Source of the DNA: Embiotoca jacksoni
Lineage: Eukaryota > Chordata > Actinopteri > Embiotocidae
Direction: 5' to 3'
Assembly: GCA_022577435.1 (NCBI GenBank)
Contig: JAKOON010000006.1
Location: 24,230,004 to 24,294,003, forward strand
Length of the DNA: 64,000 nucleotides
Position numbers and translations under genes: made by a program. Below the pieces are notes generated by a model, which was given only the letters and a program-made list of their open reading frames with translations, did no database searches and was not told where the DNA came from. Each line of letters begins with the position of its first letter. Positions within the stretch are counted from its first letter, which is position 1. Shown piece after piece: positions 1 through 11,744 of the stretch.

Positions 1-1047
1 ACTTTATTTTGGCCTCACTGATTACAAACTACAAAAAACTAGTTTTGCGTTGTTAAAGCAGCAGCATGAAGGATTCAGAGGCCACCAAGTGAAAAACCTT
101 CATATTGGAATAAACGGCCGCAATAAAAACGAAATAAAAAGCCGCCTCTCGCTGCGACGTTTGGTTCGTCTCTTCTGCAGAAACACGGTGGTGCAACAGG
201 AAGGACTCCGTGTGAGAGGACCTGCTCTTTATCCAGATATGAAGGACTCTTTTTAAGTTAATAAAAGCAGCATTGTGATTTTTTTTTTTTTAGGTAAAGT
301 AATGATAATGAAGTAGAGCATTAAAAATTCAGGCATTTATATCATACAAGCCAGTCTCTTAATAAAAGTCGGAGATTTTTGTCGCTCAACAAATCTGCAA
401 CAGGAAAGCTGCCTCTTCCATAAATTAGATGCAGTTCTATATCGTCAGTACGTTCATATTAGACTCATCAACATATTGAGAACTTCTGCATGTAAACTCG
501 CTGCTTTAGGAAACAGACTCGCCCACAAAAAACACCACAAATAGCAAATAAGTGAAGGAAAAAGAAATTGGATCCTTTTCATCTGAAGTGCTGCTGGTAG
601 TTTGCGGGTTTGAACAGCTGATGGCGCCGAAGCTCCTCTGGTTTATGCCTGTTCACTTCATTTCCCTTAATAATAGTCACTGATACTTCATGATGGATGA
701 TTCCAGGTTTACGACAGAGGCTCTTGTATTCTGTCTTGTTCTTGTATTTCTTCACTGTTCAGTTTATTGTTTTTAGGAGCATATTAACTGAAAATAAGAA
801 TTTAAATACAAATCATTTGATTTCGAGATGATGTCAAAAGTCTGATTCTGTTTTCTGGACATTGTTCTGTATATAACGATATAACGATATAATTGACCAA
901 GCAGATCATTTCTTTATCAGAGGGATTTTTTTCATATTTTGTGTTGTTGTTTTAACATCATGTTTCTTCTTTCTGAACTTGTGGTCTGTGTCGGTGGTAC
1001 TCGCCGACTACCGATGATATAATTTTGGCTTGTTGTCGTTGCCATAG
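1..1047 (+). other. Intron of rcor2, no gene seen
   Basis: Unannotated sequence leading to the acceptor TTGCCATAG at 1047. The short open frames here do not resemble the missing SANT1 or ELM2 exons. Confidence 0.6.
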
Positions 1048-4000
1048 TGATGAGGAAATGGAGGAGACCAATCCCATCGAGGCCGGCGACAGTGACTATG
1101 ACCCCAACAAGGAAACCAAGAAAGAGGTAACGTGAAGACGTCGGAGCTGCGTTTTGTGAAGCGATAACAAAACTGAGCTTTCATCTCTGACGGTTCCTGT
1201 TGAAACGGTTCAATAAAACATCCCTTTATATGTTATTATATTAATACCCACGAGTCTATAAGACTATAACCTCAGGCAAATTATGAGCAACAATACATAT
1301 ATATAAACATCATGCTTACACCGCAAATATTATAGATCAGATTAGATTTAATTAGATTATATTAGGATTACGATTAGATTAGAATTAGATTATATTAAGA
1401 TTAGATTAGAATTAGATTCAGATTAGATACATTTATATTAAATACATTAAAATTATATTTATATTAAATACATTTAGATTAGATACATTTATATTTGATG
1501 TAGATTAGATGAGATTGGATTTAAATTAGGTTTGATTAGATTAGAATTTGATTTAGATTAGGATTAAGATTAGATTAAGATTAAAAAAAATTGATTAGAT
1601 TACAATTAGATTCAGATTAGATACATTTAGATTAAATACATTTAAATTATATTTATATTAAATATGTTTAGATTAAATTAAATACATTTAGATTAGATTT
1701 ATATTAAATACATTTAGATTAGATACAATTAGATTAGATACATTTAGATTTGATTTAGATTAGATGATATTGGATTGGATTTAGATTAGGTTTGATTAGA
1801 TTAGAATTTGATTAGAATTTGATTTAGATGAGATTAGGATTAAGATTAGATTAAAATAAGATTAAGATAAGAATTAGATTAGATCACAATTAGATTCAGA
1901 TTAGATACATTTAGATTAGATACATTCATATTAAATACATTTAGATTAGATTCAGATTAGATTAGATTCAGATTAGATACATTTTTATTAAATACATTTA
2001 AATTCTATTTATATTAAATGTTTAGATTAGATTAAATACATTTAGATTAGATTTAGATTAAATACATTTAGATTAGATTAGATACATTTAGATTAGATTA
2101 GATACATTTAGATTAGATACATTTAGATTAGATTATATACGTTTACATTTAGATTAGATTAGATACATTTAGATTAGATTAGATACAATTAGATTAGATA
2201 CATTTACATTTAGATTACATTAGATACATTTAGATTACATTAGATACATTTAGATTACATTAGATACATTTAGATTAGAAACTTTTACATTTAGATTAGA
2301 TTAGATACATTTAGATTAGATTAGATACATTTACATTTAGATTACATTAGATACATTTAGATTACATTAGATACATTTAGATTACATTAGATACATTTAG
2401 ATTAGAAACTTTTACATTTAGATTACATTAGATACATTTAGATTAGAAACTTTTACATTTAGATTACATTAGATACATTTAGATTACATTAGATATATTT
2501 AGATTACATTAGATACATTTAGATTAGAAACTTTTACATTTAGATTACATTAGATACATTTAGATTACATTAGATATATTTAGATTACATTAGATACATT
2601 TAGATTACATTAGATACATTTAGATTAGAAACTTTTACATTTAGATTAGATTAGATACATTTAGATTAGATTAGATACATTTACATTTAGATTACATTAG
2701 ATACATTTAGATTACATTAGATACATTTAGATTACATTAGATACATTTAGATTAGAAACTTTTACATTTAGATTACATTAGATACATTTAGATTAGAAAC
2801 TTTTACATTTAGATTACATTAGATACATTTAGATTACATTAGATATATTTAGATTACATTAGATACATTTAGATTAGAAACTTTTACATTTAGATTACAT
2901 TAGATACATTTAGATTACATTAGATATATTTAGATTAGATACCTTTAGATTACATTAGATACATTTAGATTAGATACTTTTACATTTAGATTACATTAGA
3001 TACATTTAGATTACATTAGATACATTTAGATTAGATACATTTAGATTAGATACATTTACATTTAGATTACATTAGATACATTTAGATTAGATACATTTAC
3101 ATTTAGATTACATTAGATACATTTAGATTACATTAGATACATTTAGATTACATTAGATACATTTAGATTAGATACATTTAGATTACATTAGATACATTTA
3201 GATTACATTAGATACATTTAGATTAGATACATTTAGATTACATTAGATACATTTAGATTAGATACATTTACATTTAGATTACATTAGATACATTTAGATT
3301 ACATTAGATACATTTAGATTAGATTAGATACATTTAGATTAGATTAGATTAGATTAGATTAGATTAGATTAGATTAGATTAGATTAGGGTGTGCATTGCC
3401 ATACCATCACGTATTATTGAGCAATCCAAATGCCTCTTGCTTAATTAAATACTTAATCCAGGAAATATAAAAAGTTTTCCCTTTATAAAAAAACAAAACA
3501 AAAGCAACACAACCCAATTCCATCTTTTGATTTATTCTAGTGTAAATAGTAAATCATTTTGAGAAAGAAATGTCATTTGTGATGAAAAAGAACCAGATTA
3601 TAGACAAGATAAGAATTAAATTTGACTGCAGGACTAACTGAGAGGATGAAAAAAAAAAAAAAAAAAATCGCAGTTGTAATTTATTCACTTTAAGCCTTGC
3701 TTTGCCAATGTTTGTAATTATTAGTTTTATGACACACGTTGTGTTTTTTTGAATAAATATTGTAATGATAGTCAAAAATGTTGTCAAAAAGCATAGTTCT
3801 CTGTCCATAAACTGCCCTCCCCTCCTCCCTCCCCTACCACAACCACAGCACCGTGGACCTCAGATGCTTTACATGGAACTACATTTCCATCAGTCTCAGG
3901 AGTTTGTAAATCAGTTAACAGCTTCACTCTGTACTCTCTCTCTTCCAGAACCAGGCCGAGCCGGCCGTGTTGGGCCCAAAGGTGGCTCTGGGTCGGCGGG

Positions 4001-5969
4001 AGCACCAGACCCTGCAGCACCGGCACCACCAACGCTCCCGCTGCCGCCCCCCCAAAGGCATGTACCTGACCCAGGAGGACGTGGTGGCGGTGTCCTGCAG
4101 CGCCTCCGCAGCCAACACGCTTCTCCGGCAGCTGGACATGGAGCTGGTGTCCCTGAAGAGACAGGTAGGACAGCTGCAACCCTCCTCATCCTCTCCTGCT
4201 CCTCCTCTCCTGCTCCTCCTCTCCTGATCCTCCTCTCCTGATCCTCCTCCTCTCCTAATCCTCCTCGTCTCCTGATCCTCCTTTCCTCCTCTCCTGCTCC
4301 TCCTCTCCTGATCCTCGTCTCCTGATCCTCCTTTCCTCCTCTCCTGCTCCTCCTCTCCTGATCCTCCTCTCCTGATCCTCCTCCTCTCCTGATCCTCGTC
4401 TCCTGATCCTCCTTTCCTCCTCTCCTTTCCTCCTCTCCTGCTCCTCCTCTCCTGCTCCTCCTGGGGACGAAGGAGAAGAACATTTTTATTCATAACCATC
4501 ATTCCTGGATGTCTCAATGCAGTTTATTAAAACTATGAAACCAATTTTAACATTTCAGAACAATTATAACGTTTTTAAGATTTCTTCAGTATCACAGAAA
4601 TCCAGCGATATTTTTCAGTTCCAAACAGAAAAGCTAACATCATATTCAGCATACTTTTAGAATATGAACAAATATAAGACAAGAAAGGAGGCTCACGCTG
4701 TATCTTCCTGCTAAGTAACAGACACCATGGCAACCGTCAGGTTTGTGTTTTAAAACAACGGAGGATTGTCACGAGTCTCCGTATCCTTTTCACCAGCCCG
4801 CAGTGAGATTTGGAAAAACTAAAACGAGCATTTTTACTTCAGCGAAACTTTGAGTTCAGTTTCAACTCAGTTTTATTCCTAAAGTGTGAAATCACACAAG
4901 TTATCTCAAGACACCAACACGGAGGAGTCCTAACGAGAACATTAGAGGAACCCAATAATTCAGAAACTCTCACGAGCGACAGCTTGAAGGGAAAAATGAT
5001 TTTTAACAGTGAGAAGAACCGAAAGAAAGGTTTGAGCCTCGGAGACACAGGAGACAATAAACGGTTTGTCTTGGCAATATTACAATTTCTGTGATTTATT
5101 TGAGCTTTTTTATGAGAATCTCTCGGATGCTTTTGGCAGCCGTCAATAAGCATCTGGCTGAATTCTGGTTTGGATATTTGACTATTTGACTTTTTGACTT
5201 TGCGCTGCAGCAGGATGCTTCCCGTGTTATAAATATTGAGATTTGCTTCGTGTGATTTGAAGGACACATCGTCATCAATAGCGACTTCAAGATTCCTCAC
5301 TGGTGTTGGAGGCCAAGATTATATCATCTAGAGTAACTAGTAGGTCGGACAAAGAATTTATAAAGTGTGTAAGGCCAAATATAAAAACTTCAGTGTTGTC
5401 TGAATTTATTAAATGATAAATCCTCCAGCCCTTCGTGTCTTCTAGTCCTAGTGTCTTTAAGTTTTTGATTTGTTTCATCTAGATATAACTTGGTGTCATC
5501 TGCATAACGATGGTCAACGTTGCCTCCAGGAAGCATGTAGAGTGATTAACAGCCTTCCAGTAATGAGTCAGTAAAAACTGACGTGATGGACTTCTTTTGT
5601 TTTTTTATTTACAAGTGCAACTCTACCAATTTTGATCCAAAAGAAATTAAGCAAAGAAAAAAAATTCGACATCCATTGCAACCTTTGAAAAAATGTCGCT
5701 AGTTGCATTTTGGTCTGGTTCTGGTGCTCGGACCTCCCGGGTGTAACGGGTCAGGTCCTGAAAGTCATCTGTCAAATGTGAAACATTATGCAAACACAGC
5801 TGATACGATACGATGCGAGCTATTTTTTACATGACTGTTAATGAAGAAACATTAAAACTCAGTTTAATGTTTCCGTTTGGTTCTTCAGGTCCAGAATGCA
5901 AAACAGATGAACAGTGGACTGAAACACATGTTGGACTCTGGGATCGAAGAGTTCAAGCAGGCTGAGGTA

Positions 5970-6019
<50 letters not shown>

Positions 6020-6094
6020 AACACATCCAAAAACACCCGCAAATACACACACACACACACAAATACACAAACAAACACACACAAACACACACAA

Positions 6095-6136
<42 letters not shown>

Positions 6137-8054
6137 ACAAATACACACACACACACACACAAACATACACAAACACACACAAACACACCACTCAGTGAAA
6201 CGCATTACAAATGATGTGTTTCAGTTGAAACCATTTATGGTTGTTGGGTTTCTGCAAAGATAAGTCAAGGAATACGTATTAGTGTACTTTTTTGGAGAAT
6301 GGGATATAACTTTGATAACTCTTGGGCTGAAGGAACAAACTCGGTCTTTACTTGTGGGTTATTTTAATCTTTGATCTTTGATCTTTGATCTTTAATCTTT
6401 AATCTTTAATCTTTGATCTTTGATCCTGCAGTGTAACCAGAAGGTGAACGCCCGCTGGACCACAGATGAGCAGCTCCTGGCGGTTCAAGGTGAGCTCCAT
6501 CACTCTCCACAGTAGCAGCAGGTCGCCCACCAAATCACAGACATGAAGAAGTTCCTGAAGCCGTTCCGGTGTCGGCTCTCTTTCAGCTAACAGCAGGTCA
6601 TTTTCTGAGAAAACACTTTACCCATCATGCTCAGCACCAAACACAGCTGGAGACAAACTGGTGAACTTGGTGGAGCGTTGAGCAGATGAAGAGCTTTCCA
6701 TTTCTCTACGGTCGGTCGAGCCCAAACCAGAGATAAGAAAGAGTGAATATTTGACCTGATCAAAAAGCACAACTGGAGCTTTAAGCTCTAAGAGCCACTG
6801 AATGTTGAAGCTAATTTAAGTTTCCAGGGCGTCTATACGTGTCAGGATTGATCCCACCGTTGTAATCTGTCCTCCAGGTGTCAGGAAGTACGGAAAAGAC
6901 TTCCAGGCCATCGCCGACGTCATCGGTAACAAGACAGTGGGCCAGGTGAAAAACTTCTTCGTAAACTACCGGCGGCGGTTCAACCTGGAGGAGGTGCTGC
7001 AGGAGTGGGAGGCCGAGCAGGGAACGCGGGCTCCCAACGGAGACAGCGCCACCTCTGGAGAGGAGGGGAAGAACAGCTCAACCACACCGTCAGGGAAGAG
7101 CACTGACGAAGAGGACGAGGAGGTGAGGCCTTCAGCTTCATACGCTCACATTTACACCGACTATGGCGCCTGCATGACGCGCTCCAATTTAATTTTAATG
7201 CAGCCATTTGTTTCACTTTATTTTTCTTCCGAGGAGAAACTTTCTGCACGGAGATAATGCACAGTAAACTTTCAGTAATAAACAGTCAACACGTGTGCCG
7301 TGTTCCAGATGACATGCTTCCTCAGCACAATAACGAACCGTGCTCGAACATGTCAGGACTCAGGAGTTTTAACAGAGTCGTGTTGTTTCAATCACACACA
7401 GACAGGAAATGACCTCAGCAGAACCTAAAATATCAGTCTGCTGCTGAAGTGTGTTTTTAATCTCTCCACATTTGAAATGAGGAAAGAAAAACGATCCTGT
7501 ATTTAGAAAGATTACAGGAAAGGCAGAATCAATTTAAAGCTTTGTTTTCATCACAGTATACAGTATGTGTATGTTGGATGTAGTTTTTCTTTCTGTCTGG
7601 TTTGGTATGATCTTCCAACAGAACCTCTGCTGTCATGAAGAAGTAACTGTCCTCTCCTGTCTGCAGGGTCCGGTGACCTCCTCAGGTGCTTCACCTGCTG
7701 CCTCCTCCTCCTCCTCCTCCGCTCAGACTCCCATGACACCCAACGCCGCCTCCTCCTCCCTCCACCAGCCCCCGCCTCTCCTGCGGCCCTCCCTCCCGGC
7801 CACGCCCTCCCTGCACCGCCAGCCCCCCCCCACTCCAACAGCAGGCGCGCTTCCTGCAGCCCCGCCCCACCCTGCAGCAGCCCCCGCCACTCATCCGCCC
7901 CTCCAACCCCATGCCACCCCGCCTTAACCCCCGCCCTCCCGCTCCCATGATTCTCAGCGGCAACCCGGGGGGCTCGGGGCCAAGCTCCGCCCAGCAGCCC
8001 GCCGGCCTGGCCGTCCACCAATCAGACACGGCTTCGTCTTCCTCCCTCCACTAA
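1048..8054 (+). CDS. rcor2: REST corepressor 2-like, 3' six coding exons (partial)
   Basis: Scaffold of the LSD1/CoREST histone demethylase-deacetylase complex in the nucleus. Exons with consensus splice sites: 1048-1126, 3949-4164, 5889-5966, 6432-6489, 6878-7122, 7667-8054; phases agree throughout. Exon 3949-4164 encodes the LSD1-binding linker ([20 protein letters not shown]). Exons 6432-7122 encode the second SANT domain ([13 protein letters not shown], then [20 protein letters not shown] and [16 protein letters not shown]). The last exon is Ser/Pro-rich; [11 protein letters not shown] and, in another frame, [19 protein letters not shown] match the remembered RCOR2 tail rather than RCOR1, although the SANT region is very RCOR1-like. 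ELM2 and SANT1 exons are not in the window. The two last-exon frames are joined only across a C9 run at 7823-7831; as printed the frame ends at 7927 instead of 8054. Paralogue choice also rests on nearby atlastin and SLC22 genes. Confidence 0.88.
1340..3390. repeat. AT-rich minisatellite field in rcor2 intron
   Basis: About 2 kb of variants of GATTAGATACATTTA and GATTACATTAGATACATTTA, with internal higher-order blocks marked by TTAGAAACTTTTACATTT. It ends in a pure 5-bp AGATT run at about 3320-3388. Confidence 0.95.
4180..4462. repeat. Pyrimidine-rich minisatellite (CTCCTCTCCTGATC type)
   Basis: Tandem variants of TCCTCTCCTGATCC begin about 15 nt after the donor of the 3949-4164 exon. The open frames over it on both strands are low-complexity artefacts. 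Confidence 0.9.
4463..5888 (+). other. rcor2 intron, no other feature recognised
   Basis: Unremarkable intronic sequence. Open frames at 4810-5300 show no recognisable domain. Confidence 0.5.
5971..6188. repeat. Compound (CA)n microsatellite at rcor2 exon donor
   Basis: CA repeats with AA and AT interruptions begin four bases into the intron, directly after donor GAG|GTACAAAC at 5966. The adjacent intron end at 6369-6424 holds a smaller TCTTTGA-type repeat before the next acceptor. Confidence 0.95.
7300..7445 (-). repeat. Interspersed repeat family B, partial copy
   Basis: Shares blocks such as ACATGTCAGGACTC, AACAGAGTCGTGTTGTTTC and CAGGAAATGACCTCA with the reverse complement of the copy at 56918-57135, and in the same sense with 29048-29340. 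No coding capacity seen. Confidence 0.6.
7823..7831 (+). other. rcor2: C9 homopolymer with apparent +1 frameshift in rcor2 last exon
   Basis: The upstream frame reads a recognisable RCOR2 proline-rich tail up to HRQPPP. The continuing match ([20 protein letters not shown], stop at 8052-8054) lies one frame later. Eight Cs would join them; nine are printed. Either a consensus error in a homopolymer or a real indel that gives a shorter protein ending at 7927. Confidence 0.75.
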
Positions 8055-8887
8055 CGAACATCAGACTGAGTTTCTTTTTGAGAAACAGAAGAAAGAAGAC
8101 ATTTACTCTCAACTTGAAGCTGTCTATCGGTTGGAAGTTTGCTGCGTTCAGGTCCTGTGGGAAAAATCGGACTCCATTTTTCTCCACTTTTACCACACAG
8201 GGACGCATGTAATGTTCACTGCATCAGCGTTTATGTTTGTCTTTCCCACAGGACTTAAACGCAGCACACCTGCTGGTTGATGGGCACCTCATTTTAAAGT
8301 GTTTTTTTTGTAAAGGAGAAGTTATTCAATCTTCAGATGTCTGGAACGAGAAGTGCAGATGATGAAATCCCGCTCTTTTCAGTCGTCGCCTCGTCCTCAG
8401 CAACACGTTGAGTCCAACAGGCTTCGTCTTCACCGTCGACGTCTCCACTCGGACGGAACTGCAGTAAACGACAAAAATTAAACACAACCGCACTTTCAAG
8501 TGATTTAAGTCACGTTCATAAAACCTTGTAAATAGATGAAGATCGAGTTCAGTGCAGACGTGCTAGCAGCTAACGGGTATATTGTTTACCATGTTCACCT
8601 CCTTAGTTTAACTGTTAGCATGCTAATATTTACCATTTTGACCTGATGGTGTACAACAAAAGTGAAAAATCACTGCAGTCACAAGAATTCATTATTCATA
8701 GCTATCCATCCAGTAGTTGAGGCATTTTTTGAATTGGTCGCCCACCAGGCCGGCGGCTGAAAGATTCATCCAAATCTGAAGGAGTCCGTCAGATTCACTG
8801 GTGACATCGACACAAACAGTTTAGTTCACTTGGAAAATGATTAAAAACACACTCACGGGCAAAATGCAAAGATTAATATCCATCTAG

Positions 8888-8975
<88 letters not shown>

Positions 8976-9940
8976 GAACAGAAGAAACAAGCCAGTCCTG
9001 AAACTCTATCCCGTCGTGTAGCAAAGTGAAAATGAAGTTTGACTGCAGTGCTTCATATCTCGCCTTCTGTAAAAAATCTAAAGAAGCGCAGTCATTTTTC
9101 AGTGTTTTAGCAAACAACAGTATTGCAGCTGTCGGGAACTATTTTCACCAGCGGATGAATCCACTCTTTGTTCTCTAGTGAGTCAAAATAAACTATGTGT
9201 TGATGGTCATGAAGGAAGATGTCAACAGTGTTGATTTATTGCAGAGAAATAGAAAAATCAAAGTTTAATGATTTGCAACTGAGGACAAAGTAGTGGATCC
9301 TAGTTTCCATGATGTGTGTGAGTATGCAGCAGCAGTGTTTTCATGGTCCCCAGTGGTTCATCAACTCTGACAGGCGTGATGAAGATCAAACTAAAGGCCT
9401 CAGTGTTGTGTACAGTAGCATTAGACATAAACGTACAGTTTGGTATCTATTGGAATCATTGGGAGCGCAAAGTGCATCCGGTCAGCTGTCTAACTGATGA
9501 GCTTCTGCTCTACATTTGGTTTTCTAGTCGATTTCAAGCTTTTTGAAAACACTGAAGCTTTAACCCAGACATCTTCTGACGTCTCTTTTCGCCAAACGAA
9601 AATCTTCCTCACCGTTCTTCTGTTGTTGCGTTTCATTTTCTCAGAGTAGCTGTTGTTTCTCTACACGTTTTTCATCCTGGACTGAATCATGTGCATCATA
9701 TCTGTCGTTCTGCTTTTCAGTGTGTATTCTTTATCCTCGTGCTACCAGTTTGGACTTGGTGTAAAAAAAAGAAAATCATTGTGAAAGTGCTCTTAATGCT
9801 TTTTTGGATAAACATGTATCACAGCATTAAATGTAACTGGAATCATAAACAGAGTCTTTTGAGTTTCAATAGAACTTGTTAAAAAAAAAGTGATGTTAAG
9901 ATGAAGTTGCTGAGATTTTTCTCAGCTTATTAAAAATGAC
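8055..9940 (+). other. rcor2: Probable rcor2 3' UTR
   Basis: AT-rich sequence without open frames of note follows the expected stop at 8052-8054. AATAAA at 9187-9192 is a candidate polyadenylation signal; the true end could be later, because similar sequence continues to about 9.9 kb. Contains a (CA)n tract at 8890-8971. Confidence 0.5.
8890..8971. repeat. (CA)n microsatellite
   Basis: About 80 bp of nearly pure CA with one TA interruption, inside the probable rcor2 3' UTR. Confidence 0.97.
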
Positions 9941-9944
9941 ATTT

Positions 9945-10862
9945 GTACCATCAGAGTTTTCATATATCATTGAGCATTAATGCTTCCTTCCAGATGTTCA
10001 AGCTACCCATGCCATGTGCACTAATGCATCCCTGTACCATCACAGATGCTGGCTTTAGAACTGAGCTGATAACAAGCTGGATGGTCCCTCTCCTCTTTAA
10101 CCTGGAGGATGCAGCGTCCATGATTTCCAAACAGAATCTCAGATTGTGATCCATCAGACCTCAGGACAGTTGTCCACTTCACCTCAGTCCATCTTCAATG
10201 ATCTCGGTCCAGAGAAGGCGGCGGTGTTTCTGGATCATGTTTCTATCTGGTTTCTTCTTTGGAGAGTTTTAACATCATTTGTGGACGCAGCGATGAACTG
10301 TGTTCACAGACGATGGTTTTCACAAGTGTTCCTGAGCCCATGCAGTGATTTCCACTCCAGAATAGTGTGTTTTTAATGCAGTGCTGCCTGAGGGCCTGAA
10401 GATCACCACCATCCAATATTGGTTTCCAGCCTTGTCCCTTGTGTTCAGAGATTTCTCCAGATTCTCTGAATCTTTTAATGATATTATGAACCGTAGACGA
10501 TGAAATCCAATAATTCTTTGCAGTTTTATTTTGAGGAACATTAAAAAATACTTGCCCTATTTTCCCTCAGTGATGTGTTGCCATGGTAACCTAATTAGTT
10601 GAGATGTTCCCCCAGTTTTTTTTTTGTTTTTTTTTTATCTTTACACAACTTTGTTGATCCTGTCCCAACTTTTTTTGAGACGTGTTGCTGCCATCAAATT
10701 AAAAATGAGCAGATATTTTTTATAACAACAATAAAAAAAATTAATTCAACATTTGATTTGTTGTCTTTGTTCTGTTTTCCATCAAATATGGGTTTATGTG
10801 ATTTGCTAATTATAGCATTTGTTTTGATTTATATTTTGCACAGCGTCCCAATTTTTTGGGAA
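9945..10862 (-). mobile_element. Degenerate Tc1-like transposon
   Basis: On the minus strand, broken frames give Tc1-type transposase pieces: an N-terminal helix-turn-helix part (WISSSTVHNIIKRFRESGE at about 10440-10510) and a catalytic-domain part (ILFGNHGR near 10130, then PASVMVQGCISAHGMGSL). Stops and frameshifts are frequent, and the aspartate motif reads RSDGS instead of WSDES. The 5' terminal region is 10661-10862, ending CACAGCGTCCCAA. Related fragments occur at 62330-62510 and 63690-63950. Confidence 0.8.
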
Positions 10863-10869
10863 ATAAAGA

Positions 10870-11744
10870 TCGAAGAATCCCGTCCGTTGAAACAACAACA
10901 AAAAAATGACACATTCTTAGCTGATGGATAAGAACATGTACTCTCACACAGACCGTCACCGCACTACAAACACAGGCGTGATGTCATGTGTTATAAAATG
11001 GGTGACACTGTTTGCACTGTAACTGGACTCTTGCAGGCTGCAGGATGAGGGACTGACACAACTATTCTTAGATCATTGTATGTGCTAACAGCTGTTTGAG
11101 TCTGATATCAAGCTGACAACATGTGGAAGGTCAAACGTGAGTGTCCGATCGTTTTCACTGCATGCCTCCATTTTTCTCTGAGCGAAACAACTCCCTACCA
11201 TAGAAAGGTTTATCTGTCCGACTGAAGCTTTGTTCTAACCAGCGACAGCAGTGACGTGTTCGTGTCTGTCTGTTGTTATCACTCAGAAAACGTGGCTCAC
11301 AATGTTTGATGTCTCGCTTTTCTTTTCCAGATTTTCTTACCTGATCAGTTTTTAATTAGATATTGAGTTTCATCTCGCAAGAAAAAAAAACACAAATATG
11401 TTGGATGTTTACGTAATACATGTATGTGGTGATAACTAGGAGAATGTGGGCAAGTGGAATAATTAAGGATGGGAACAACTCATTTTTTACCATTAGATAC
11501 TAAATTAGATAATTTTTTTAAGTGATAATTAGTTTTGTCTTTGCACCTATCATTATCGATTTGTTATTTTTTTTCCTTAGTAAAACAATGTGTTAAAAAA
11601 AATTCTCATTGTGTTCAGTATATAAAACAAACAGCTGAGAAAATGTTTAACATGTTTTTATTTTCAGATTTTTAGATATTTCAGTATTTTGATCTATGGT
11701 ATGTTTACCATCTGGTTATTGTTGCAGCTCCAGTTTCGTTTCCC
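10870..11744. other. Intergenic, upstream of the creatine-kinase-like gene
   Basis: AT-rich and without recognisable genes. It probably contains the promoter and any upstream non-coding exon of the creatine-kinase-like gene, but no convincing TATA box or CpG cluster was identified. Confidence 0.4.

Noticed and set aside
3911..4517. Long Arg/Glu-rich minus-strand frames
   Set aside because: They run antisense to a true rcor2 exon and then through a pyrimidine minisatellite.
5859..6263. Cys/Val- and Thr/His-rich frames
   Set aside because: Translation of the CA repeat.
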